The translations under genes and the position numbers were made by a program. Below, one piece after another: positions 20,234 to 30,913 of a stretch of DNA of 64,000 nucleotides (its first letter is position 1; every line of letters begins with the position of its first letter). Source of the DNA: Triticum aestivum (taxonomy: Eukaryota > Streptophyta > Magnoliopsida > Poales > Poaceae); assembly GCF_018294505.1 (NCBI RefSeq), contig NC_057800.1, positions 171,673,703 to 171,737,702 of the forward strand, in the 5' to 3' direction. Under the pieces are notes generated by a model. That model was not told where the DNA came from. It saw nothing but the letters and a program-made list of their open reading frames with translations, and did no database searches.

Positions 20234-20789
20234 CTAGACCTTCCTGGCACGCTTGATCATGATGCTGCGGATGTCCATGTACTAGTCGGTTACGGGAAGA
20301 AGACATGCCCTCATGTCCAAGATCTGCCTGTACATGTCGTAGCATGCGTATGCGTCCTTGGCTGCATAGGTTATGTAGGCTAGATTCAGAGGTACCTCCC
20401 ACGTGTTCAGGTCGTCTTCTTTCATGTTGGCGTATCAGGGGTCGATGATGGTCTTAGCGAGGTCAACCATGGAGTCCTTCTCCTGCCCGTTGCTGATGAT
20501 CTTGTATTGCTTCTGGATGTCGACAAGCTTGTTGCACCAGATGGCCGAATCGTCGCGTTCTTCCTTCTTTCCACCGTAGCGAAGGTGCAGTCGGCGCTGC
20601 CGATGAAACGGGCGAATGCTCCAGAACCTGGTGCAGCCATAGGACTGAGGCGAGGCAGAGCTTCACCGAGTACGTATCATTGGTGTACATCACATTCAAC
20701 TTGGTTCAGCCATAGGACTGAACGGCGAACTCAAAGGGGAACTCCTTGCTGAAGTCCATATCCAGCAGGCTCACCCCTCGGATCGCCAT
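20234..20789 (-). pseudogene. Captured 3'-5' exonuclease (RNase D / WRN-exo-like) gene fragment
   Basis: On the minus strand a start codon at 20789 opens MAIRGVSLLDMDFSKEFPFE. After an early TGA the sequence continues in shifted frames with IGSADCTFATVERR, IWCNKLVDIQKQYK and, near the end, LAYITYAAKDAYACYDMYRQ. The last segment fits the exo III motif of DEDDy exonucleases (Y-x3-D in YAAKD, then a conserved tyrosine), and the IG-x-D part could be exo I. Stops (TGA early, TGA after IIDP, TAG after VTD) and at least one frameshift make it a pseudogene. Such enzymes trim RNA or DNA 3' ends. It lies on the strand opposite to the other genes in CACTA 2, and no intron is obvious. Confidence 0.65.
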
Positions 20790-21230
20790 TGGAGTCTCTT
20801 CGAGTGAACGAGTGTGTAGGCGGCGGCTGCAGTTCGTTTTTCAGCTCTTGGGGAACTGGATTCAACAGTAAGCTGAGTGTGTAGAGGCAACAACAGTTAC
20901 TACCCCTCCCTTGTCCGCTGCATGCCCGGCAGAAGATGCACCCTCGGCCACACGTCGGTTCACGAGCGGGTCTGTATTGGTACTGTAATAACAGGAGTTA
21001 GTGGCCATTTTACTTAAATTTAATTAGCTTTAATAGAAATTTATACTTAAAACAAGCAATGCATTCGCTCGTTCTATCAGTGCCACAGGATCAACATGCA
21101 CAACAATTAGAATTATTATTCTCATGACTCACACGATCAACACATTTGTCGCACTTTCACAAAGATAATACTACCAAGTTTGAACTGTTTGTTATGGTTG
21201 TTGTCCTCGGCATCATCATGCCGTGTTTCC

Positions 21231-21480
21231 CAGCTTGCAAGATTCAGAACCAACAAATAAGATCCAAATAATAAGTACAACAAAGATGCCTACACATCTC
21301 ATTCATTCCCAGCTTGCAAGATTCAGAACCAACAAATAAGATCCAAATAATAAGTACAACAAAGATGCCTACACATCTCATTGATTCCCAGCTTGCAATA
21401 TTCAGAACCAACAAATAAGATTCAAATAATAAGTACAACAAAGATGCCTACACATCTCACTGATTCCCAGCTTGCAAGAT
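21231..21480. repeat. 79-bp tandem repeat, three copies plus part
   Basis: CAGCTTGCAA begins at 21231, 21310, 21389 and 21468, an exact 79-base period. Units contain AGAACCAACAAATAAGAT and AGATGCCTACACATCTCA and are nearly identical, so the expansion is recent. The 65-residue open frame on the minus strand is only the translated repeat. Confidence 0.95.
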
Positions 21481-22541
21481 TCAGAACCAACCCATCAGAG
21501 CCTTTTGATAAAGTGAATATCGGGATTAAATCCATCTTGGCTAGCCATGTCATACAATCGAAGAACTTGGCAAATGCTCTTGACCGTCACAATATCTGTA
21601 GTTGAGTATTCCTGTTTGCACATCATATTTGCACAACACAAACAAAGAAGACAGGAGAGCATGATTTCGCTTTAATAGCGGCCTCCTTGAACTCAACCTC
21701 CAGCTCTACTTGGATGAGGTCTGCCTGGACTTTCATGATTCAATTCATGCGCCTTTTTCTGTAGTTCACCTGAAATGAAGCAAAGATTGCATCATTCAGC
21801 TAGCAAGAAGTACTTGCTCTTGTGAGCTGGCAGGTTCTTCTTTAGTAGTTGCACTAAAATTGAGGAACATTAAGGTTGGCTATCCGGCTCATGTAAGGTG
21901 CAACTATAATTTTCTTATCCTTTTGTGCAGTTCCACTAAAATAAAGTGCCATTGTGGTGACAGTGACGGCTCCATCTTGCAAAGGCTAATAAAATGTTGC
22001 ACGAGATTACCAGCAGAACTTGACAGATATTTTGGAAACTCCAATCACCATTTTGTGCAGTTCCACCAAAATTGAGAGATGTTTCCCACGTGACATTTTA
22101 GTTGAACTGCACAAGACACTAATTCCAAAAGAAGTGTTTTGTGCAGTTCACCAAAAGGTCATAATAGCAACAAGGTGAAATGGATATCCCTATCTGCACA
22201 AAAAGATAGAAAGTAAACAGTTGCTGGTCAATAAGAATATACGAAACATATACAAAATGAAAAGAAGCATCTTAATTATGTTCATGGCAATCACGCAAGG
22301 ACAGTAGAAATTTTAAAACGCCAGCAATGCTTCATGTTAGCAGAAGCATTACGATCAACAATGAGATTCCTCAAATATGGGATTACTTTAATGGTGGCAT
22401 GCTTGTTTACCAGACATAGTAAATCAACAACAGCTAAAGAGTTGGTTTAAGGGCATGGGACCGTGGGGACACCAGGACACTCAGCAGCGTAAAGGAGCAA
22501 CTTACTTATCATACTGGGGAAAACAACAGGAGTGCCATTGT
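21481..22541. other. CACTA 2 internal region with a recurring GTGCAGTTCCACCAAAAT phrase
   Basis: The phrase TTTTGTGCAGTTCCAC occurs at about 21921, 22053 and, shortened, at 22137. Otherwise the sequence is AT-rich with no gene seen. Confidence 0.4.
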
Positions 22542-22775
22542 ACTATGTGAGGGCAACAAATCTAATCCTGGAGACCTTGTACTATGTGAGGGCAGCAAAT
22601 CTAATCCTGGAGACCTCTTACTATGTGAGGGCAGCAAATCTAATCCTGGAGACCTTTTACTATGTGAGGGCAGCAAATCTAATCCTGAGACCTTTTACTA
22701 TGTGAGGGCAGAAAATCTAATCCTGGAGACCTTTTACTATGTGATGGCAGCAAATCTAATCCTGGACATACTCTG
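22542..22775. repeat. 39-bp tandem repeat, six copies
   Basis: ACTATGTGAGGGCA starts at 22542, 22581, 22620, 22659, 22697 and, with one change, 22736. Five intervals are 39, 39, 39, 38 and 39 bases. Each unit ends in AATCCTGGAGACC. Units are nearly identical, pointing to recent expansion. Confidence 0.95.
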
Positions 22776-23039
22776 TTGACTTGTCCACCAGCCGCCACTT
22801 TCTATCCTTTTTTCAACCAATAATAGATCTGTTCCTTATCCAGTTTGTACTGCGTTTTCCCATTATTTCCCTTTTCAACCAAGAGACCGGTTGGGTATCA
22901 GGTCTCTACTATTTTCAGCATATTATTTCCTCTTTGAATCAGGTCCTAGATTCATGCTACACCTTTGCCCCCTTTCTTCGTTGTTTGAACAAAGCCCTAG
23001 ATTTGAATGCATGAAGTAGCTTTACCTCTAATAATACTA

Positions 23040-23502
23040 AAATTTTAGGTGGCTTTGGAAGAGCTGATGGGAGTAGAAAAAGATGCATATGCAGACACGT
23101 GGGGAGCTGGGGCAGTAGAGCAAGGCCGCTTTCGAAGACCTTATACCTGAGGGTCGCCGGGATGTTGGCGGCGGTAGGTCGGATCTGCGAACAATACAGC
23201 AGGGTGGAAGAAGGGTCGGAGGACCTCCCGAGCCGGCCATGCGTCGGAGAGAACGACACGTGCAGAGGATTGGGCCCCTCCAGCAGCTGTGGGTTTCCTC
23301 CCTCGGCGGCGATGACCGCGTGAACGATGCACCTTTTAGTCCTCTACACACACCGGCCAAAGGGATCCGGCCGGATCTGTGACCAGCGGTGAGCAGAGAG
23401 AAAATGTTGCTACCGCTGTCTTGTTTATATCTGGAGAGGATGAGAGAATGAAGCGAGCAACCCTAGTAAAGCAAGCGCTCAGGCCCCTGCGTCCATATAT
23501 AG
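23040..23502 (-). other. Possible captured promoter and first exon
   Basis: On the minus strand CTATATATGG at 23502-23493 could be a TATA box, followed by a CT-rich leader and a GC-rich stretch with open frames to about 23157. There CAGGTATAAGG could be a splice donor. No protein family is recognised. It may be the 5' part of a gene taken up by CACTA 2. Confidence 0.25.
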
Positions 23503-24945
23503 TGTAGTGATTATCTTTTTTCTCTCCACAACAAGCGTTTCAATTTGTGTACGTGGCATTAAAGAAAAAAAACTCTCTATTTAAGGTGACTACTGTACGA
23601 CTCCTACTGACTACTACTAGTAGTACTACAGTATTGTTCACTTGTGCTCCCCGCCCCTCCATTCATTGAACAACCCCACGGGTGAATAACATACAGTAAG
23701 TACTGTATTTATATAGAACGAACAAGCTCGAACTATTTTCGCGTAGTTAAAAGTTGAGGGTGGGGCTTTTCTCGGGCAGTACGCGTGGCAGTTTTCGGGT
23801 AGGGCCAGAAGACTATTTTTTTTTAAAAAAAACTTCGAGACGGCCACATAGCATGGAGCCGACCCCAACGATTTTAAGCTTACAGGCACGGTACACGCTA
23901 TCCTAGACTACTCTACACATGAAACTGCCACACGAGTGTGCGGGCTGCGCTTGGCTCTTCGCCTCTTCGGGAAGTCGAAAAATGATGGAATACTGCTGCA
24001 CTGGAGGAGTACTACAGTACGCTTCTGTCCATATGACACCGACTGAACTGCTGCATGTCCACCGCGTGCGGGAGGGAGAGTGTGTAGTGAAAGCTTCTCC
24101 TAGTCTTGCCAGCCACCACGCTCATGGGCGAGGGAGGGACGCTCCTGCCTTTGCGTGCATGACAGGTGGGCCCGACAGGTGTGTGGCGAACCTGTCATAC
24201 AGCCAAAGGCAGGTGCAGTTAAGTCCGCGAGGGAGAGGATAATCAAACTTCTCATTGATGTACGAGTTGACGCGACACATCAAAGCACTACACTCGATAT
24301 ATTTCAATAATTTGCGTGTGTTACTCCCAGATGCAGAGGCCGGGGGTCATCATCCTCCTTTTCGAGAAAAAATTGACACGTGTGTGAGAGGACGAGTGCG
24401 TGCGTGCACCTCTTCTCTTCCTGTATAGCGTACTACTAAACTCAGAGTACAAGTTTTTGTGGGTGGCACGATGGTGCGTGCAAGAAGTCCCGAGAGATAG
24501 GTTTAATGCGTCTGAAAAAAAGACTAGCCTAGAGCTCGCCACACGGCTATTGTTTTTCTCAAAAAATTATGTTTATCAATGCATTAATTGCAATACATGC
24601 ATGCATAAAGTACATGCATTGGTCAATTTTCTCTTAATACTTGCATGCAATGATTTAATGCACCTTGGAATCTGAACATGTGTTGGGGAACAACCAAATT
24701 GAGCCTTATTATAAAATGGAAAAACTAAAATTTTGAGATAAGCCCTATAAAACCGGAAAGGAGGGAGTAGAAAAAGAAGTACGACATCTGGGAATAGTGC
24801 CGCACTTCGAAACTAGAACCGTCAATAAATTTTGAGCTTGCGTCTCGTCACATTCCAAATTACTCCACGCTATATTGAATTGCAAACCTGTTCACACCGA
24901 TCACAACCTAAACGGTTTCCCACTTAGGAGCGTATTAGTACTCGG

Positions 24946-24954
24946 TTATAAATA
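24946..24954 (+). promoter_or_regulatory. TATA box of the decapeptide-repeat gene
   Basis: TTATAAATA lies 90 bases before the start codon at 25044, followed by a CT-rich leader. This fits a plant core promoter and suggests the gene was taken up together with its own promoter. Confidence 0.5.
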
Positions 24955-25043
24955 CTAGTATGCCAAGATGACTGCACATTCCTCCTCAACTCCTCATCCA
25001 TAAAAACAAACAAGTCATTCAGCATCCTTCCCTTGTGTCTGCC

Positions 25044-25713
25044 ATGGACATCGTGAGTTCTGGGTCGAGAGATTGCCACCAGGGAGAGGCGAGCATGGAA
25101 GCGGAAGCACGAGAGATGTCCCGCCTTGCTGCGAGAGCAGCCGACATGTCCCGCTGCGCGGAAGTAGCAGCACAGAGGTCCCACCATGCCGCTGAAGCAG
25201 CACGGAGGTCCCGCCGTGCCATCGATGCAGCAGACTGGTCCGGCCGCGCCGCGGAAGCAGCAGAAATGTCCCGCCGCGCCACGAATGCAGCAGAGATGTC
25301 CCGCGGTCCGCGGCGGCCTGGGAAGATTTCTCGCAGGCAGGCGACGACTGTTACAGGCCCATGCATGCGATCGTCCATAGCCAGATGGATCAGATCTCTG
25401 GCTCGGCGAGGTTGCAGGACGACATGATAGCCTCATTTGAACAGGCTATCGGCGTCATCCGACAACTAAGGGAGGGCAATGAGAGGCTCCGGGCCGAGCG
25501 CGACCTGCTGAGGGAGAAGATCGTCCAAAGTGCAGACTAGCAGGAGGAGACCAGTGCCTTGTTGAAGAGGACCGGCGTCATCGTCAAGAAACTTATGGAC
25601 GAGAATGACATGCTCCGCAACGAGCGCCAAAGGATGGTGGAGGAATCCGTGGATGTTCTCAAGCAGCGTCTTGAGGACACGAAAGAGCTCATCGCCGCTT
25701 GCCGTGGAGACTA
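25044..25713 (+). pseudogene. Decapeptide-repeat coiled-coil protein gene, broken
   Basis: ATG at 25044 opens a frame with six to seven ten-residue repeats (25113 to about 25320) of the form x-M-S-R-R-A-x-x-A-A, for example EMSRRATNAA, encoded by 30-bp DNA repeats. After about 25350 the plausible frame shifts by one. It then continues as a charged helical region (FEQAIGVIRQLREGNERLR and RQRMVEESVDVLKQRLEDTK) of coiled-coil character to TAG at about 25711-25713. A TAG at 25538-25540 interrupts this second part. The frameshift and stop make it a pseudogene unless two products are used. A polyadenylation-like 3' region runs to about 25960. No enzyme motif is seen and the family is unknown to me; the alanine-rich repeats suggest an amphipathic helix. 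Confidence 0.6.
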
Positions 25714-26359
25714 GTTTCCTGGTTTCTTTTGATGGAATAATCAGTTTAGGATGTGGATTGTGTCGTCGGTTGTGAAATGTTGGGTTCTAGCGCGGATGTT
25801 TGGCCTTTGTTGGCCTCTTGGGATGTTGAGATTTCAATCTGGTAGCTTTTAGTCCTTCGTGTTAGGCTGGAGTTGTGCTGAACTTCTTGTGAATTGTGGT
25901 GGTTTTTAGTAATGAAAATCGGAAGGGGCAAGCCCTTATTTGATCAAAAAAGAAAAATTAATCGTCCTTATATATTCATCAGTCTTTCTATAAGTCGTAG
26001 TAGATGCTATATAGGTCCGTCGGATCTTACATCAAGATCCATGCTTTCCGTTTTTCTTTTTTCACTCTTAAATCTCAGTCGAGTGAGACATAGCCACGCC
26101 ATTAAACAGAGGCTCGGGCGCCATTAATGGAGACCTTGGGAGAGAGCTGGACGGCAGATGGAGGTCAAAGGGCTCTCCTCCCGATAAGCACGCGCAGGGG
26201 TCTTATCGCACGCCTCTCGTACTCAAATAGCTACCATGCACGACGCCTCCTAGCTAATAAAAAATGGGGACACGTGGCGGCACGTAAATGGTACTAGTAA
26301 GTAGAACGCCCATGATTTCAATAATACTTGTGTTTCCGATTGTAAAGTGACAACACTTG

Positions 26360-27943
26360 TTCCAAAATGACTTTGTTGATTGTTAATGTGTGCGCCTTCG
26401 CAAATCGGACTACAAATTTACCACAACATGTTGGTGCCATGTCATGGCACCAAGCCAAGTTTCATTATTTTCATGCGTGTTTTGGATTTACAGGAATTAA
26501 AAAACTAAGTTTCTCAATGTTTCCAACCCAGCCACGACGCCCAGAATTTTGAATTTCATTCCCATTTCTTGCATGGAACCTAGAAATTTACCCGAGGACA
26601 CACATGTGATTTTTCAACCAACTTTGGTGCACTGGAACATGTGCTTGTATTTCAAATTTGAATTATGCACACAAAGGTGACACGTTCCCTCCTAGAACCA
26701 CGAGCCTTCTTGAGAGAAGCTCCGATTTGCAAGAAGCTTATACCAAAAATTTTCCTATTCGACCAATTTTTTTACCACAGCATGGTACTACCACGGCATG
26801 GTACTACCATGACATGACACCATGCCAAGTTTCATGATTTTAAAACCAAGTTTCTCAATGTTCTCGACCGAGCCACGATGCCCAGATGTTGAATTTTATT
26901 CTCATCTTTTGCATGGGACCTACTCCCTCCTTCCATCTATATAGGGCCTAATGTGTTTTTCAAGACAGCCTTTGACTATTGACAAGATTAATAGCACATG
27001 ATATGTACACTATGAAAATTATATTATTGGAAGCTCCTTTGACATACAAAATTGAAGGTATGCTTTGTGTAAGTTGCATGTCATATATTATTGCTCTAAC
27101 GTTTGGTCAAAGTTAGCCTCAAATAATGCATTAGGACCTATATAGATGGAAGAAGGGAGTAGAAATTCACCCGAGGACACAAATGTGATTTTTCAACCAA
27201 CTTTGGTGCACGGGAGCATGTGCTTGTAGTTCAAATTTGAATTATGCACATTAAATGACCAAAAACTCAATTAATGTGTAAATAAGGCCAAACGAAGCCG
27301 GAATAATTCCAAAATTTAACAGGGCACTCATGTAGTTCTATGTTGCCTTTGTAAATAAACTCAAGGGGGACAACGTATATCGTTTCGCACTCAAATGTGG
27401 CACGTTCCCTCTCAGAACCACGAGCCTTCTTGAGAGAAGCTTCGGTTTGCAAAAGCTTATACCAAAATCTGTTCCTATTCGGCCAATTTTTTTACCACAA
27501 CATGGTAGTACCATGACATGACATCCATACCAAGTTTCATGATTTTCAGACATGTTTTGGATTTACAAGAATTTTAAAACTAAGTTTTGCAATGTTCTCG
27601 GCTGAGCCACGATGCCTAGATGTTTTAATTTTATTCTCATTTCTTGCATGGGACCTAGAAATTCACCCGAGGACACAAATGTGATTTTTCAACCAACTTT
27701 GGTGCACGAGAGCATGTGCTTGTAGTTCAAATTTTACGTATGCACATTAAATGACCAGAAACTCAATTAATGTATAAAAAAATGACAAACGAACCCGGAA
27801 TAATTCCAAAATTTAACAGGGCACTAATGTAGTTCTATGTTGCCTTTGTTAAGAAACTCAAGGGGGGCAGCGTATATCGTTTCACACTCAAAGGTGGCAC
27901 GTTCCCTCTTAGAACCACGAGCTTCCAAATCAGCCCAATTTAT
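26360..27943 (+). repeat. Array of about 350-480-bp direct repeats (left part)
   Basis: Successive units share ACCACAACATG or a variant, CCAAGTTTCATGATTTTC, TTCTCAATGTT, GTGATTTTTCAACCAACTTT and CACGTTCCCTC...AGAACCACGAG, in the same order, with starts near 26416, 26768 and 27488. A MITE sits in the second unit. The last unit is cut at 27943 by the Copia element and continues at 36666. No coding function is visible. Confidence 0.8.
26923..27159. mobile_element. Stowaway-type MITE (237 bp)
   Basis: CTCCCTCCTTCCATCTATAT and its inverse ATATAGATGGAAGAAGGGAG form the ends, with TA on both sides. It is inserted in one unit of the direct-repeat array. Confidence 0.9.
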
Positions 27944-29678
27944 TGAAGGAAATATGCCCTAGAGGCAATAATAAAGTTATTATTTATTTCCTTATATCAT
28001 GATAAATGTTTATTATTCATGCTAGAATTGTATTAACCGGAAACATAATACATGTGTGAATACATAGACAAACAGAGTGTCACTAGTATGCCTCTACTTG
28101 ACTAGCTCGTTAATCAAAGATGGTTATGTTTCCTAACCATGAACAAAGAGTTGTTATTTGATTAACGAAGTCACATCATTAGTTGAATGATCTGATTGAC
28201 ATGACCCATTTCATTAGCTTAGCACCCGATCGTTTAGTATGTTGCTATTGCTTTTCTTCATGACTTATACATGTTCCTATGACTATAAGATTATGCAACT
28301 CCCGTTTACCGGAGGAACACTTTGTGTGCTACCAAATGTCACAACGTAAATGGGTGATTATAAAGGAGCTCTACAGGTGTCTCCAAAGGTAGATGTTGGG
28401 TTGGCGTATTTCGAGATTAGGATTTGTCACTCCGATTGTCGGAGAGGTATCTCTGGGGCCCTCTCGGTAATGCACATCACATAAGCCTTGCAAGCATTAC
28501 AACTAATATGTTAGTTGTGAGATGATGTATTACGGAACGAGTAAAGAGACTTTCCGGTAATGAGATTGAACTAGGTATTGGATACCGACGATCGAATCTC
28601 GGGCAAGTAACATACCGATGACAAAGGGAACAACGTATGTTGTTATGCAGTCTGACCGATAAAGATCTTCGTAGAATATGTAGGAGCCAATATGGGCATC
28701 CAGGTCCCGCTATTGGTTATTGACCGGAGACGTGTCTCGGTCACGTCTACATTGTTCTCGAACCGTAGGGTCCGCACGCTTAACGTTACGATGACAGTTA
28801 TTATGAGTTTATGCATTTTGATGTACCGAAGGTTGTTCGGAGTCCCGGATATGATCACGGACATGACAAGGAGTCTCGAAATGGTCGAGACATAAAGATT
28901 GATATATTGGAAGCCTATGTTTGGATATCGGAAGTGTTCCGGGTGAAATAGGGATTTTTCCGGAGTACCGGGAGGTTACCGGAACCCCCCGGGAGCCATT
29001 TGGGCCTTCATGGGCCTTAGTGGAAAGGAGAAAGGGGCAGCCCAAGGTGGCCGCGCGCCTCCCCCCTCCCCTAGTCCTATTAGGACTAGGAGAGGTGGCC
29101 AACCCCCCTCTCTCTCTTTCCCCCCTTGAGGATTCCTATTCTAACTAGGATTGGGGGGGGGGGAATCCTACTCCCAGAGGGAGTAGGACTCCTCCTGGCG
29201 CGCCCCAAGGCTGGCCGCACCTCTCCCCCCTTGCTCCTTTATATACAGGGGCAGGGGGCACCTCTAGACACACAATTGATCCCCGTGATCGTTCCATAGC
29301 CGTGTGCGGTGCCCCCTTCCACCATATTCCACCTCGATCATATTGTAGCGGTGCTTAGGCGAAGCCCTGCGACAGTAGAACATCAAGATCGTCACCACGC
29401 CGTCGTGCTGACGGAACTCTTCCCCGACGCTTTGCTGGATCGGAGCCCGGGGATCGTCATCGAGCTGTACGTGTGCTAAGAACTCGGAGGTGCCGGAGTA
29501 ACGGTGCTTGGATCGGTAGGATCGGGAAAACGTACGACTACTTCCTCTACGTTGTGTGATCGCTTCCGCAGTTGGTCTGCGTTGGTACATAGACAATACT
29601 CTCCCCTCTCGTTGCTTTGCATCACCATGATCTTGCGTGTGCGTAGGAATTTTTTTGAAATTACTATGTTCCCCAACA
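27944..29678 (+). repeat. 5' LTR of the Copia element
   Basis: 1735 bases from TGAAGG to CCAACA. A TATA box (TTTATATACAGG, near 29238) and a C-rich region mark the U3/R boundary. It differs from the 3' LTR by about 27 substitutions and a few small indels in G or C runs. Open frames on the minus strand in both LTRs are antisense artefacts. Confidence 0.95.
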
Positions 29679-29679
29679 G

Positions 29680-29692
29680 TGGCACCCGAGCC
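29680..29692 (+). promoter_or_regulatory. Primer binding site of the Copia element
   Basis: TGGCACCCGAGCC follows the LTR after one base. It is not the TGGTATCAGAGC of initiator-methionine tRNA priming common in plant Copia elements. It may match another tRNA 3' end. Confidence 0.6.
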
Positions 29693-30913
29693 TAGGTTTT
29701 ATGGTTTGATGTTATTTGCACGAGTAGAACACAAGTGAGTTGTGGGCGATATAAGTCATACTGCCTACCAGCATGTCATACTTGGTTCGGCGGTATTGTT
29801 GGACGAGACGACCCGGACCAACATTATGCGTACGCTTACGCGAGACCGGTTCCCCCGACGTGCTTTGCACACAGGTGGCTTGCGGGCGACTGTCTCTCCA
29901 ACTTTAGTTGAACCAAGTGTGGCTACGCCCGGTCCTTGCGAAGGTTAAAATGGAGTCTATTTGACAAACTATCGTTGTGGTTTTGATGCGTAGGTGAGAT
30001 TGGTTCTTGCTTAAGCCCGTAGCAGCCACGTAAAACTTGCAACAACAAAGTAGAGGACATCTAACTTGTTTTTGCAGGGCATGTTGTGATCTGATATGGT
30101 CAAGGCATGATGCTGAATTTTATTGTATGAGATGATCATGTTTTGTAACTGAGTTATCGGCAACTGGCAGGAGCCATATGGTTGTCGCTTTATTGTATGC
30201 AATGCAATCGCGATGTAATGCTTTACTTTATTACTAAACGGTAGTGATAGTCGTGGAAGCATAAGATTGGCGAGACGACAACGATGCTACGATGGAGATC
30301 AAGGTGTCGCGCCGGTGACGATGGTGATCATAACGGTGCTTCGGAGATGGAGATCACAAGCACAAGATGATGATGGCCATATCATATCACTTATATTGAT
30401 TGCATGAGATGTTTATCCTTTTATGCATCTTATCTTGCTTTGATTGACGATAGCATTATAAGATGATCTCTCACTAAATTATCAAGAAGTGTTCTCCCTG
30501 AGTATGCACCGTTGCCAAAGTTCGTCGTGCCCAGACACCACGTGATGATTGGGTGTGATAAGCTCTACGTCCATCTACAACGGGTGCAAGCCAGTTTTGC
30601 ACACGCAGAATACTCAGGTTAAACTTGACGAGCCTAGCATATGCAGATATGGCCTCGGAACACGGAGACCGAAAGGTCGAGCGTGAATCATATAGTAGAT
30701 ATGATCAACATAACGATGTTCACCATTGAAAACTACTCCATCTCACGTGATGATCGGTTATGGTTTAGTTGATTTGGATCACATAATCACTTAGAAGATT
30801 AGAGGGATGTCTATCTAAGTGGGAGTTCTTAAGTAATTTGATTAATTGAACTTAAACTTATCATGAACTTAGTACCTGATAGTATCTTGCTTGTTTATGT
30901 TGATTGTAGATAG
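29693..30913 (+). other. Non-coding leader of the Copia element
   Basis: About 1.2 kb between the primer site and the gag start codon, with several short upstream open frames. A long leader is typical for the BARE/Angela group and usually contains dimerisation and packaging signals; none can be pinpointed by eye. Confidence 0.7.

Noticed and set aside
21231..22775. Regularly spaced repeats that superficially recall a CRISPR array
   Set aside because: Units are contiguous with no unique spacers, and the context is a plant transposon.
28643..29148. Conserved short frames in the 5' LTR, also seen at 35633-36345
   Set aside because: Conserved only because both LTRs are copies of one sequence; they lie in U3/R and on both strands.
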